This document shows, in pieces, positions 23,401-36,599 of a stretch of DNA of 64,000 nucleotides. The position numbers and the translations under genes are program-made. How positions within the stretch are numbered: the stretch's first letter is position 1; each line of letters begins with the position of its first letter. Source of the stretch: Protula sp. h YS-2021 (taxonomy: Eukaryota > Annelida > Polychaeta > Sabellida > Serpulidae). The DNA is taken from positions 42,472,500 to 42,536,499 of the forward strand of contig OX457029.1 in the NCBI GenBank assembly GCA_949752745.1, written 5' to 3'. The notes under the pieces were generated by a model that was not told the origin of the DNA, ran no database searches, and worked only from the letters and a program-made list of their open reading frames with translations.

Positions 23401-25850
23401 TCCCACTGCCACGGGTCATAACTGCGACAGCCCCCTGCATGCATTACACGTGACAGGGACGACTAGTCACACGACAAACCTGTCACAGCCACGGGTCCTA
23501 ACAGAAGACAACTGAACGAGCAAGTGACCGTGACATACTCGAGTTGACAAGGCCACGACACATCAATTACGGCAATTGATGCAACAACTGAAACAATGTT
23601 CATTTGTGACAATAGCGTACGAGTAGGGACACCCGTTATGTGACGGGTCGCTGTTGTCACGACAGCGACGCATGCTCGATCATGTGATTGAAACTGTGTC
23701 GATGAGAGAACCAGAAAAGAACTGGTACACCAACCCTAAATGATGCTATATTCAAAAAACAAAGCAAGAGGCAACATCGAAAACTGATACAGGGACTAGG
23801 TACGAAGCAGCTCCACACAGTGTCGAGATGGCGTACACGCTAAAGAGACATCGTGGCAACCACCTGGCCGACTCGATGGTCATACTAGAGGCCCATCCAC
23901 CACTGGTCACTGTGTCAAGTTGCTGCAGCACAACAACGCTTGCAAGACTGACACAGAAAAGGAACAGTGGTTGCAACCATTCCACAAGGAAAAATTGCTG
24001 CAGTATCGATCACGTGGGAGACACGAGCTCTCAGAGCTGCATTCTTCTGCGTGTCCAACGACTCTACAATGCCAGGCTGTTGGCAGAAGGGTAAGAGGAC
24101 GGGTGGAAAGTCAAAACTCTCCTATTTGCAGAACCAACTCGATGCAAACTACGTGTTGTCAATGAAGAAAAGCCCGAGAGATAGGATTTCTAAGAAAATT
24201 GCTCAGCAATTACCTCACTGTGAATCACATGTAACCCGCACTTAAGTTCTCGATGGCCGGAAAGCATTTACCGAGCGGAAGCCTGTTTGACAAAAATAGA
24301 ATTAAGACGTACATAGAACAGCAAGCTCAGCAAACCGTAATTCGTAAACCAAACAAGATGAAATACACAAATACTAATAAAGATAGATAATATTCGAAAA
24401 ATATTCAATTCACCCAGAATTTCATCGGTCACAATAAAAGATGTGGACGGCCGAAAAATCCCTGTTTATCATATCACGATAAGTTACGAATGGTTCGTTC
24501 AGATGGCTAACACTACACCGACGTTGGTTGGTCGACTGGTTGACAACTAATTGTAAACACAGCATTGGATGACACCCATTTAACTTTTACATTTGCAGAA
24601 ATATCTCGTGAAATTTTATTATGGATTGCGATAACCGATGTTTGTCCATTGGAAAACCCATTATCATGGCTTCGTAGTCTACAATTCGATATTTTGTGAT
24701 AATTTATCTGTGATAATTCTTTGATGACAATCAAGTAGTGGTAGATACTTCCATTTTTTCTTCTTCTTCGGTTATTTTTTACTTTCTTTCATGCGTTTTT
24801 ATCAGCGTTAAATATCAAAATGTAAAATGCAAAGTTTTGATTTGAAAAAATACGCACATGTGGGTTGTTTTCAAAGCAACCGCCGCCACCACTCTTTTTT
24901 CACAGCATCACGCTTAATGATCTCAATCGCTTTGTTTTTGATAAAATCCAACCATACTTTAATTATATTGAAAACGTGTAATATTGCAGAAAATGACTTC
25001 TGGTGCCCTACAATGCTGTACTTGATAATTGAAATTTTATTTATAACTTAAAATTAGTAAAATTGAATAGTCACCCTGGATACTTGTCTTTAAGGTTTTT
25101 AAAAATAAATATCTTTCCTTTACAGCCAGTTGGAGCAACATAGTCATGGTCAGGGTTTTGGCTCCGGACTTCTTTTGAGTGTTTTAAACCTTCTTTGAAT
25201 TTACGCATACCCTCCACATGTGCTCAGATTATATGCACTTGATGGTTGTGTTTTGTAAATAAATGACTGTGTTCTCGATATTCGGCGAGTTTGTCAGTAT
25301 TCCATGGGACAATCATTACGACTGTATCTGACAATTTCGGTAACGGGCTATCAGGTGGTGGTTATTAAAATATCTATCTGCGAATTCTCTGAATGGTGTT
25401 TATATGAACCTAAATACTTCGCGGATGCTTGAATATTCAAATGTTTTGTTCCATATCTTTCCCAGTGAATTACAGGCTGTATGAAAGTGTTTTAATTTAT
25501 GTTTCTCATTTTCTAGTAGAAATCCCGAAGACTATAATGCGAACAGAACTTGTACTTTTTAAGGAAGAACATATCCATATGTTGTGGTACACGCAAAAGT
25601 TCGCAGGCTTATTGATTTCTTCTCAGAAGAAAGAGCTCTCTCCAGATGGACGCCTTTTTCACAGAGAGAGTAGATGCATATATTTCTGATGTTGTAGATT
25701 CTATCTTGTTTCGTCGATATATAAAATATGATTGAGGTGTGATAAATTTCTCTACTCTGAATGATATCTTTCCCTGATCAGCTTTTTTTTGCTGCTCTGT
25801 GTGTGCTGCAGATTGCTCTGTAGCTGGCTTTACGTTAAAAACTATGACAC
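20483..25850. other. No gene recognised
   Basis: About 5.4 kb without an identifiable gene. 22,400-24,250 is more GC-rich, with repeated CACGGGTC.TAAC and CAAGTGACxxxG motifs (about 23,340-23,540). A minus-strand frame at 22,570-22,872 (no ATG; contains DVTIPPNTES) faintly recalls LTR-retrotransposon polyprotein, but is not claimed. Confidence 0.35.
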
Positions 25851-26960
25851 TTTTTTCGCATTATTGGTGTTTATGCCTTGTGCTTGAATGAAATTCGATC
25901 CAAACTAACATTTGGTTCAGCTTTCGTTGGATTTCTGGCAGCTTTAATTATCCTTATACTCCTGATCTTCCCTCATTGCGATACCATGTTCTCTACAAGT
26001 TTTTCATTTCAATCATTTTGATGTTTCTCCTCTGGGGACTAACCGCAGAGTAGAGCTTTCAACACTTCGTGGTAGTTTCGTGGGTGCTATCATTGTTCAA
26101 ACAGATTACTAATGTGCATAAGCTAACATTGCACCATAGCCATCACTATGCATTGTTATAGCACTCTCTGTCCCAAGATACCTAGAGTCGTCAAGATGCA
26201 ACATTTTCGCAAATCTATATATAGTATATCCTCAAATCCTTAGACAAAACCTACAAATCTTCTAGTGCTTCATACCATCACATTTCATACAAGTCCCATG
26301 CTATAAAAACTACTTAAACGTCCATACCATGGTCTATGCAATATACCATTTCTAAAGGTTAATAGTAACATACTAAGGCTCATGACATGAAAAACCACAA
26401 AATATACCTACCACCATAGCAAATGGCCATATAACTTCTATATCTTCTAAAGGTCCATATTATAATACAAGATTCATACCATAAAAAGGTCTAAATATCC
26501 AAATTGCAGTACCAACGTGTGTACCACATACACTTTTAACGGGTCATACTATCATATTAAGGCCTAAATAGAAACAAGTTTATTATCAATTTCTTTTAAC
26601 CATTATGATAAAAGAGCATAATTGTTGTAAGAAAATGGACTTGATACCCTCCAAGCCTTGATACCCTTCGCTTCAAATTTCCTGTTTCTACATCATATGC
26701 TAGCATAGTTATTACAGAAACACAAATGAATAAAGTAAACGAGAAATAAGCATATCTTAAATAAAAAACTAAACAATTTACAGTAAGTCAGTAAATAAGG
26801 AAATAGCAAACAAATCAACAAACAAACGAATACAAGTAATTCAATAAATAATTAAAATTAACAAAAAAAAAGAATAAATTAAAGAATAAAGTAAACAAAT
26901 TCTAATAATATCACTAACCCCGATCTGGTGATCATTACAGCTATGGTTTGTACTTCGGGG
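25851..26960. repeat. 1.1-kb tandem duplication, copy 1
   Basis: Nearly identical to 26961-28069. The two copies abut directly. By eye they differ at about four or five bases plus one A in an A-run over 1,110 bp. No confident gene inside. Confidence 0.92.
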
Positions 26961-28069
26961 TTTTTTCGCATTATTGGTGTTTATGCCTTGTGCTTGAATG
27001 AAATTCGATCCAAACTAACATTTGGTTCAGCTTTCGTTGGATTTCTGGCAGCTTTAATTATCCTTATACTCCTGATCTTCCCTCATTGCGATATCATGTT
27101 CTCTACAAGTTTTTCATTTCAATCATTTTGATGTTTCTCCTCTGGGGACTAACCGCAGAGTAGAGCTTTCAACACTTCGTGGTAGTTTCGTAGGTGCTAT
27201 CATTGTTCAAACAGATTACTAATGTGCATAAGCTAACATTGCACCATAGCCATCACTATGCATTGTTATAGCACTCTCTGTCCCAAGATACCTAGAGTCG
27301 TCAAGATGCAACATTTTCGCAAATCTATATATAGTATATCCTCAAATCCTTAGACAAAACCTACAAATCTTCTAGTGCTTCATACCATCACATTTCATAC
27401 AAGTCCCATGCTATAAAAACTACTTAAACGTCCATACCATGGTCTATGCAATATACCATTTCTAAAGGTTAATAGTAACATACTAAGGCTCATGACATGA
27501 AAAACCACAAAATATACCTACCACCATAGCAAATGGCCATATAACTTCTATATCTTCTAAAGGTCCATATTATAATACAAGATTCATACCATAAAAAGGT
27601 CTAAATATCCAAATTGCAGTACCAACGTGTGTACCACATACACTTTTAACGGGTCATACTATCATATTAAGGCCTAAATAGAAACAAGTTTATTATCAAT
27701 TTCTTTTAACCATTATGATAAAAGAGCATAATTGTTGTAAGAAAATGGACTTGATACCCTCCAAGCCTTGATACCCTTCGCTTCAAATTTCCTGTTTCTA
27801 CATCATATGCTAGCATAGTTATTACAGAAACACAAATGAATAAAGTAAACGAGAAATAAGCATATCTTAAATAAAAAGCTAAACAATCTACAGTAAGTCA
27901 GTAAATAAGGAAATAGCAAACAAATCAACAAACAAACGAATACAAGTAATTCAATAAATAATTAAAATTAACAAAAAAAAGAATAAATTAAAGAATAAAG
28001 TAAACAAATTCTAATAATATCACTAACCCCGATCTGGTGATCATTACAGCTATGGTTTGTACTTCGGGG
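26961..28069. repeat. 1.1-kb tandem duplication, copy 2
   Basis: Second copy, ending at TACTTCGGGG (28069) exactly as copy 1 does at 26960. The junction creates a short plus-strand frame (26928-27131) with one hydrophobic helix, probably fortuitous. Confidence 0.92.
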
Positions 28070-29231
28070 TGCCGATAAAGATTCGATTTTGAAGCAGTCG
28101 ATTTCCTTTCTTTTTCATGACCAGGAATGGTCTGGTGTGCATGTGAGTGTGGGTCTTTGGATGGGTCTTTTTTCAGAATTAGCATTCTCTAACTACTCTC
28201 TGGTTCTGCCGATATCATGCACGAAGATATTTGGTGTTTATTTATTGCGTCCCATCCATGGAGTGCACTGGCAGCTATTCTGAAAATAGTGATCCAATAT
28301 ACAAGGTTCAACTTCAATCTTTAGAAAATTCGCTTAAAGCTGCATATGAAAGAATTTAAAGTTAAGATATTATGTTAAATATTTTAGATCAAATTAACTC
28401 ATAGTGTTTAACATAGAGTCATGCAGCAGTTTATTGAGGTTTATTGTATCTTTTACAGCAACTTTCATGCCTTAAAGTGTTAACGAATATTTTATCTATT
28501 ATAATTGTAAAGCTGGAAGTGATAGTGTGGAACTGATGTGTAATCAAAGAGCAGTCAAAAAACTTAAATGTTCACAGTTTTTGTTTTCTAAGTTTTATTT
28601 AAAAATTTATTCATTTGAGCCAAATAACCCTTGCATTTAATATATGACCTCAATTATCTCAAATAAAGTGCGACGATTTTGATGTAGAATTCAGCGGAAA
28701 AGCTTTTTTGAATCACTCCGGCATTATTACAGAACGATATATGATTAACTTTTTTACAATATGTATAAATGATTGTATTCCCAAAAACTCTGAATCAGTT
28801 AAACTATCCAGGTTTGGATTGAATGTGTACTAAACAACATCTTAAAAATGACAAAAAATGTGTCTATAGAATTTTCCATGGAAACGTTTTCATCCCCCTC
28901 TTGAATTCATTTATAATTTCAGCAACTAATTTTGTCGAACCAGTCTTATTCAACGGTTACTTTTTAATTTTTTCGTGACTTCTAATGGTGATAATTGAGA
29001 TTTTAACTGAGAAATGATTAGCTAACGCTGTTTATAACTGCGATCTGTCATATTTGACCACTTCGCCCAAAGAAAAGTTCACATTATCTTGAACAAAACT
29101 TCAGGTCAAAAGTCCGTTATAAACATTATCAATACTTTTGGGGGTTGTACAGGTAGAAAGACATAACCTTCATGCGTCAATGAGATTATGGTCTCAGTAA
29201 AAAAAAACAAACAAACATGAACGTTACCGTA
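28070..29231. other. No gene seen
   Basis: AT-rich spacer upstream (in plus coordinates) of the LINE 3' tail. Confidence 0.4.
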
Positions 29232-29232
29232 T

Positions 29233-29267
<35 letters not shown>

Positions 29268-29345
29268 GATTTTTATTTACAGACTCTGTTCCATATTTGT
29301 ACATAGAATAAACAAATAATTATTAACTAATACATACATATATAT

Positions 29346-30743
29346 TTACATATAATTGACATATAATTCTTTATACATATGTTTCCAAATGTTAGATGTG
29401 TGTTGCACACTGGTCTGAAGAATATTGTTTGTTATTACATTTGGTGAATTACTCAAACGTTGCATAAATTTATATATAAAATTTCTCATCACAGACATGC
29501 ACGATTTGACATTGAAGAAGCTGCAAGTCATACTTGTATTGTCATATTTTGTTAACCCCATAAATTGTTTCAATATATCATGATATGCTGTTTGTAGTTT
29601 TGTTATAGTCACTTTCTTATACGAATGCCAGAGATGCGACACATACATATTTGTGCAATAACTGTTAAACAATGTTATTTTAACATCAATGGTACATATG
29701 CCAAAGTTTCGTATAAGTTTATTTCCTTGAGCATAGAATGTACGAATTCGTCTTTCAATATCCTTATCTTCTCTTGCTTCATTTGGTATAATACACCCAA
29801 GATATTTATATTCAGTGACTTCTTTCAGTTCACGACCATTCAAGTAAAATTTTGGAAAGTTACATGTTTTCATCATATTTGATCGAAATATCATTATAAC
29901 ACTTTTTTGTGTATTAAACTTTATATCTAGACAATTAGCTATATTTTCACACAATCTTAGCAAACATTTTAATCCTTTGACCGAAGTCCAGTAAGTGCTA
30001 TATCACCTGCATACATTATAAGATTTAAAAGTACTTCGTTTATACAACATCGAGTCTTGCATTTCCTTAAAGTATCACTAAGTTCATCTATATAAACGTT
30101 GAAGAAGTGTGGTGACAATATACCTCCTTGTCTTACTCCATTTGATACACAAAATGATTGCAAAATTGTGTCACACCATTTAATATAAAATAGTAGATTT
30201 TCATACCAGTATATAATAAGTCATAATATATACCCCGGCACATCTTTTCTGTCTAGTATTTGATAAAGTTTATCATGATTTACACGATCAAATGCTTTAC
30301 TTATATCGAGATAGCATACAAATACGGTGGCATCAAGGGATTTATACATGTCTATAACTTCTTTGAGCACATAAGCACACTGGTCTGTTCCGTGTTTTTT
30401 TTTTGAAACCAAATTGGTTTGGGTTCGTTGTTAGCAGTGTTTCGATTCTATTATATATAATTTTTTCAACTATTTTGCTCATTATTGTTGCTAATGCAAT
30501 TGGCCGATAGTTATCAAAGGAGGAAATAGATTGTACTTTGTTTTTAATTATAGGCACAAGTGTAACTTTCAGCATATCCTTAGGTAAATACCCATGGTAA
30601 AACATCGAAGTGATAGATAAGCTCAGTAAAGGTATTAGTCTATTTGATGTATATTTTAGATGTTCCGCATTAATTCGGTCATTCTCGCATGATTTATTTT
30701 CCTGTAATTCCATCAATTGACGAAGGTAAAGGTGTTTTTGCAT
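29346..30743 (-). pseudogene. LINE reverse transcriptase relic (ORF2 C-terminus), catalytic Asp lost
   Basis: RT of the same element. Visible: DNYRPIALATIMSKIVEK, FGFKKK then a frameshift (about 30,410), DATVFVCYLDISKAFDRVNH (motif A), a TGA at about 30,218-30,220, SNGVRQGGILSPHFFN (motif B), and MYAGDIAL where the family has YADD. Gly replaces the first catalytic Asp. The downstream thumb and tail (29,346-29,963) contain LDIKFNTQKS and TEYKYLGCII. Three kinds of damage make it inactive. Confidence 0.92.
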
Positions 30744-32010
30744 TGGTCATCGTTTTGACCTCCTTCCAAGAGTTCTTTATTGATAATTTTTGTAGTTTAT
30801 TGGCAAGGCTTTCTTTTCTCAGCTGATTCTCATGTTTCTTGATATATCGTCTCGCATACTTAAATCTAGCTTTAGTTTTTCTGTGATTATCGTATATAGT
30901 CCCTTGTCTGGGTTTACCTGCATGTTTCCATATTTTGAACATATCTCTCGATAGTGTGTACAATTCTGAGACATACTCAGACCATCCAGGTTTGTTATAC
31001 GTACTCTTTTTTGTGTTTTTATATTTGGTTACTTTATCTGCAGATGTATTGAGACTTGCAATAATTTGATTGTACATGGAATCAATAAACTCTCTGTGGG
31101 CTTGATTTTTACAGTTTATATCTCTGCAAGATAGAGCATTTGCATTTACATTCACTTTAGATAACTCTGTATCAGTGAGCTCTTTATATTTGGTCTTTCC
31201 TTCTGGCTTCAGGTCAATCCAATTGATACTGGTTGCATTTACAGCGTTGTGTGTTTTAACATTTGTGTCTGGAATGTTCGAGCAGTTTATTTTCATTGAC
31301 ACAGGAATGTGGTCTTCTTGCGATATCCTATAAAGTACTTCCATGTCTGTGATGGCATTGTCAAAGTCTTCACTACTTATAATGTGATCTAACCAGGAAG
31401 CTGTACCCCAACTGCTACTAGTAAATGTGTAAGTATCAGAATGTAGTCTATATTTTGATGATGCAATCAGAGCGTTATCTTCGCAGAAGGCAGGAAAATA
31501 GTGTCCAACCTTTGATATATTATCGAGATATGTATTTGCATTCCAGTCTCCTACGATTGTGAAACAAGAAGTTTCAATTTCCTCAATTATTGTTTTTAAT
31601 TGTTCCAATTTAAATTCATATTCATCTTCGATTTCTATAGATTGATACGGCATATAAACGTTAAGTATTATTAATTGTTTATCATTAACTTTTATCTGTA
31701 TTCCACAACACCAGTCTATACCCAAATCAATGTATTTCATTGCATTATCTAATTTTGAATTCCATAAAATTGCAACACCGCCTGGTGCATGACCTTGTAG
31801 TATTTTATTCCTATAATCCGTGGTACTTGTTCCACTTCCGTGCATTCCATTGTACAAACCATTGATGTTGTCAAGGTCTTGTTTTGTGAACCATGTTTCC
31901 TGTAGACACAATATGTCACAATCTTTGATTAATTCATGTATATCAGGTCGATAGTAGATTTTTTGTCCTTTGGTAGGCCTCTACAATTATATGATATTAA
32001 CTTAATTTGC
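30694..32010 (-). pseudogene. LINE apurinic/apyrimidinic-type endonuclease relic (ORF2 N-terminus)
   Basis: Nicks target DNA to prime reverse transcription. Motifs in order: ISYNCRGL (about 31,990), then a frame break, CLQETW (metal-binding Glu), GGVAILW, VGDWNAN, ASWLDHIISS and SQEDHIPV, the last in place of the usual SDH. 30,694-31,911 is one open frame of 405 codons ending in the linker before the RT. Confidence 0.88.
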
Positions 32011-32760
32011 ACCATTTAGATTTCTCGGTTGTCGCCATCATCTAACAAGAGTGTTTTCCGGTCAAAGCTCGCTACTCATAAAAATCTCCGGCTGTGCACA
32101 TTGGCATGTGATGTGAAAAGACGCATAAGTGTTATATCTTGTTTGCATTTTTCCACTTTGATGTCAAGGTTAAGGGTTTTGGTGAGGTAATCTTTTATGT
32201 CCTTTTCAGTTACCGATGGGTCAAATCGTGTCACGAATAAATTAGCTATTCTTTGTCTGCTGGTAATGTTCAATGTTTTCAATCCACAGTTTTTGGCTTT
32301 GCCTATTACATTATTATTTGTCAATTGTTGTAATATTTGGTTGTTAATTTTATTTCCTGATGATTTTTACTAACTGCCCTGCCTTGTCATTCTCTTCACG
32401 TGCTACCTCATCTAAATTCTCGTTGGATTTTACTGGTGATCTTTGTTCAACTATTCTCGCATATGTCGCTATTGTATGTGTTTCTTCAAGATTATCAACA
32501 CTTTCCTGCTGCTGGTCTAGATTGTCTCTCCTTTCTGAGGTTCCACTTTGTATTACATCTTCCTTACTGTGTATTTTTCTCGTCGTTTGATTTGCATCAG
32601 TTGTGTCTTGCTCATTTGCTAATTCTTGTTCAGATTCTATAATGACATCAGTGTCAGATTTGTTCTCAGCTGAGTCTGCAATAGAGCCATCGGATTTTGT
32701 TTTCATTGTCATTTTCGGTTTGGTCACATTGAAATCCCAAGTGCTTTTGATGATGATCAA
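32010..32760 (-). pseudogene. LINE ORF1 (gag-like) relic
   Basis: ORF1 proteins bind element RNA. An acidic/Gln-rich N-terminus (32350-32760) is followed, after a frameshift near 32,355, by an RRM-like segment with RQRIANLFVTRFDPSVTEKD and KDYLTKTLNLDIKVEK. After another frame change come TYASFHITCQC and a C-terminal PENTLVR. The TGA just before PENT replaces the Trp normal for this motif. It overlaps the endonuclease start. Confidence 0.7.
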
Positions 32761-33442
32761 ATTGATTTTTCCCCTAATAACTATCCTCTTCCAAAAATAA
32801 CCAAAACTGATTGGAAGGCTGGACAGAATTGACCGTTACCACGTCAGGCGCACGGTATATATCTTTTTCTTTTGAACTATCCCTGTAGCAGACTATCAGT
32901 GTTGAAAGGGAATATTCTGTTTGGGCATTTATCATTTGTTTTAATCGAATTTTACTACTGTGGTGTATAATAGACGTGTAAAATTTGCACACTGTTCACT
33001 CAACTCGCGTAAGCCAAAGTCACAAATCGAAAACGTTTGAGGATAAATTTTGCTTAATGAATTATCTTGCGTGCTTGCGGCATTAAGCACGTCAGGCAAA
33101 CTTCTACTGAGTAAGCGTATAGCTATGTTCTATGTTTTAAGCGTAAAGTTTGATTCTCAACAATAGTTTTCTGTTTATGCTGTCCCCCTTATCAACAATG
33201 GGGATAAAAATAGAAACTTGATTTTAATTTTGATCTTTATTTTGATCCAATTTTTTCGGTGTAACACAACAACATGGATGTCTTTTTTAAATATAGTTAG
33301 CTATTGGAATAAGTGATTAAAATTTGACAAGTAACTTTTTTCGCGCGTTGAGTTTTTTTTTTTTTAGGTTTTAAGGCGTTTCCATCTGTTCTAAAGGCTT
33401 AAGACATATCTGAACAGCCATAGGAAAAATACTTACGAGTAA

Positions 33443-33446
<4 letters not shown>

Positions 33447-33504
<58 letters not shown>
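33447..33504. repeat. (GA)n microsatellite
   Basis: Uninterrupted GA dinucleotide run of about 58 bp. Confidence 0.97.
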
Positions 33505-33506
<2 letters not shown>

Positions 33507-33789
33507 CACTTTGCTACTTTGCTTTATACCTTTTGACTTTTGATTTACGCCTTAATATTATTAATGATGCTGTTCGATATATAGCCAAAAAAAAAAAAAA
33601 AAAAGAAGAAAAAAAAGAGAAAAAGTGGATGTTAATAATTTGCAGGGGTCTGACAATCAGTAATAAAATTTTCTCACTTAATATGGTTTCGTTGTGCACA
33701 TAACATGAGTTGTTTACTACATGAAGGTTTCAGCTGCAAGAACAAATCATCAAACTTTTGGTTAGCTCCAAGAAACGGCTTGCTAATAA

Positions 33790-34124
33790 TAAGCCAATTC
33801 GCACTTTCGGGTCTTTCCGATGGAGGTGTTGTTTCGACTGCAAATATTTTGCGATAAATTATAAAGAAATGATGAGGGAAAAACATCGAAATTCTAATTT
33901 TCTTTCAACATGCACACTTTCATATTTATAAAGCCATATATGATCTTTTAAAAACTATTTTGCATATTATTCAGTCCCGCTAATAACCAATATGTGATTT
34001 TGTTTCTGGCAAAATGGAATTTTGTTGATTTTTGACATTTATCATTTCTTTATATCCTTATCCCAACTGAATTCAGCCGAAACGCAAAAACCTTTTGACA
34101 AAAGTCAAAGTGTGATTTGACTTA
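33790..34124. mobile_element. TA-flanked MITE, copy A
   Basis: Starts TAAGCCAATTCGCACTTT, ends AAAGTGTGATTTGACTTA. It is an inverted, diverged copy of the element at 36258-36599, matching along its full length. The TA at each end suggests a Tc1/mariner-type target. Copy B follows directly. Confidence 0.7.
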
Positions 34125-34475
34125 CAGGCCAAATCACAATTTGGGTGTTTCGAATAAAATGCGCAAGAATTTTGAATTTTGACTGCGTGGGAACCGGGTA
34201 AAAAATGAAAGAAATGATAGAAAAATGTGGAAGAAGTATCGCAAAAACGTGGAAGAAATATCGCAAAAACAGCTTATATTCGGAACATAAAAGAATTTGA
34301 AACTTGAAACTATTTTAGAACCTTCAGTAAATGTTTAAAATAGCATACTGGTTGTTAAAAACCCGATTGCTCTTTGATGCCAGGGAAATGTGACATTTAA
34401 ACGAAATCTCCCTATCATTTCTTTCATTTTTGCCCGGTTATTTTATTCGAAACAAACAAAGTGTGATTTGGTTTA
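34125..34475. mobile_element. TA-flanked MITE, copy B
   Basis: Same terminal motif (GGCCAAATCACAATTTG ... AAAGTGTGATTTGGTTTA) with TTTCGAATAAAA / TTTTATTCGAAA subterminal arms. Internal ATGAAAGAAATGATAG is mirrored by CTATCATTTCTTTCAT. Confidence 0.68.
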
Positions 34476-34629
34476 TGGGGTTCGGCGTACCGTTGCAATC
34501 CCTCGCTATATAACGATTTACAAGTCAATTGCTTTCGCTTTGAAGCACCCACGTGGCGATTTTGTGCGGGATTTAGCGATACATAAGCTTTTATTGGCAT
34601 TTGCTAAAGGCCCTCAAAGTACAACGGCA

Positions 34630-34974
34630 TAAGCCAAATCACACTTTGAGCGTTCAAAAAAAAAATGCGCAAAAATTCTGCGTTTCGAATACAAACTAAC
34701 AGGGTAAAAATGAAAGAAATGATAGCTTTCGCCTGAATGTCAAATTTCTCTTGTGCCAAAGAGCAATCGTGTTTTTTTACAACCCGTATGCTATTTTAAA
34801 TTCGTTAAAAGTTTTAACATATAGTTTTGAATTTCAGTTTCTTTTATGCCCCGATTGTGAGCTGTTTTTGCTATATTTCTTACGTTCTTTAATTTTTTTA
34901 CCCGGTTCCCTCGCAGTCGAAATTAAAAATTCTTGCGAATTTTATTCGAAGCGTCCAGAGTGTTATTTGGCTTA
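34630..34974. mobile_element. TA-flanked MITE, copy C
   Basis: Starts TAAGCCAAATCACACTTTG and ends GAGTGTTATTTGGCTTA. Its body resembles copy B in inverted orientation (AAAGAGCAATCGTG versus GATTGCTCTTTGATG). Confidence 0.7.
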
Positions 34975-36257
34975 TTGATATGCAACCTCTGTGTTGCGCT
35001 TTCTTTAAAGGAAAAATACGGAAATACCCACAAATTCGCAATAATTGACAGTTGTTTACGTTTTGGGAACATGACTTATTACGTAAAAAAAGTCACAATA
35101 AATTTTGCAATTATCCACTAAAAACTGATGGATTGATATTTCAAGAAGGAAGAAATTAGAAGTCAAATATTGTGGGTATACATAATAAATTTATACCCAC
35201 TTCATCATCTATCAATTATTTGAGTATATATTTTATTGATAATCCACAACCCTTTAGTTTATATTTCTGGTCACTTGACTTTTGGTACCATAAAATTTAA
35301 AGCTCAGAACGTTATCATTTGACAGCTACATGCGGAAGCTATTTTCTTCTCCATTTTAACGAAGAAGTAAACGGTATACCGCCCACTTAGAATTGTATCT
35401 GTTTTGCAAATCATTGCTCGATATAATTATATCATTTGTTCAAAATATTTTCTAACCGAATGATACCGTTTTTTTTTTTCAAACCAGAGCGACACTTCAA
35501 GCGAAGTAATACACATGGAAACGTATAAAACTTTCTACATTTTTAGCATTTACATGAATCAAAACTTTAAACGGAGCAATGTGAATGATAACTCAGTGCA
35601 ATAAATTGAAATAGGGGGTTGGGGGGGGGGGGGTCTCTTAGTCTTCAGAAAAAAAGTGATAGGGATGTTCGGTTCAAGACCGAAAATGCATAATTCAGAA
35701 ACATTGCTGCTAAAAAAGCGTTTTATTTTAGAGAACATCACGGGAAAATATAAAGTACTTGAAAGTTCGCTTAAGTTTGGCAATTCGAAGAGTTTGCTGA
35801 TTATGTTTGCCCAACCAAGGGGAGACATAGTGTTTGTACGATGTATGAGTGTACGGATGTGTCATTCAGGTGTGAAAGAAATGATGCCTGGAGAACGAAA
35901 ATCGGATCGACTTCAAACTTGGTCTGTGTATTCCTTGTCTAGGTCGGACGCTTTTGTCAACTTTTGACTTGCGTTATTAGGGCAGTCGTATGGCATAATG
36001 TGTGCGAAATTTTTCAGACGCTGAACATTGGAGAAATTTCAAACTTCGTAGAATTGTTGCTTGATAGATCCGAAAGATTCCTTCAACGAACGAGTGCGAC
36101 ATATGGCATCACAACGTAAAATATGTATAAATTTTGAAAAAGATCTTATGTGCAAAGTATCGTGATAACGGATAGTCGTATCGAATTCAAGTTTTATATG
36201 GGTATTCTTTGGGTCAGTCAGATGGTTGTAGCCAAATAGGAAAGGCGTATGACGTTG
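34975..36257. repeat. Spacer and start of interspersed tandem family R1
   Basis: 34,975-35,800 shows no gene and contains a G run at 35,619-35,631. From 35,806 (GGGGAGACATAGTG) it joins family R1, also at 36,600-37,100, 40,960-41,160, 42,780-42,940 and 49,320-49,740. R1 is marked by ATCTCGATAACG, GGATCGACTTCAAACTTGG and AAAGGCGTATGACG. Confidence 0.55.
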
Positions 36258-36599
36258 TAAGCCAAATCACACTTTGACTTTTTCTGAAAAGTTTTTGCGC
36301 TTCGGCTGAATTCAGTTGGGGTAAGGATATAAAGAAATGATAGAAAAAACTGGCAAAAATCAACAAAATTCCATTTTGCCAGAAACATAGTCACATATTG
36401 GCTATTAAAGGGACAGGATAATATGTAAAATAGTTTTTAAAAGATCATATGATGGCTTTATAAATTTGAAAATGTGGATGTTGAAAGAAAATTTAGAATT
36501 TTTATGTTTTTCCCTTATCGTTTCTTTATAATTTATCCCAAAAAATTGCAGTCGAAACAACACCTCCACCGGAAAGAACCGAAAGTGCAAATTGGCTTA
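36258..36599. mobile_element. TA-flanked MITE, copy D
   Basis: Starts TAAGCCAAATCACACTTTG, ends GTGCAAATTGGCTTA. It sits inside an R1 repeat: flanking GGCGTATGACGTTG and TTCCGTTAAAATC join up in copies lacking the insert (for example 36,827-36,860), so this is a datable insertion. Confidence 0.72.

Larger units (their letters stand above)
29232..32800 (-). mobile_element. Non-LTR retrotransposon (LINE, APE endonuclease type), inactive
   Basis: Reads on the minus strand as ORF1, APE-type endonuclease, reverse transcriptase, then a short 3' UTR ending in a (TATC)n tail (29233-29268), the usual microsatellite tail of jockey/CR1/L2-group elements. Every ORF is interrupted. The 5' end is not defined (about 32.8-33.0 kb), and clade assignment needs a phylogeny. 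Confidence 0.9.

Noticed and set aside
26928..27131. Hydrophobic 67-residue frame at the tandem duplication junction
   Set aside because: Its start exists only because of the duplication junction; no family features.
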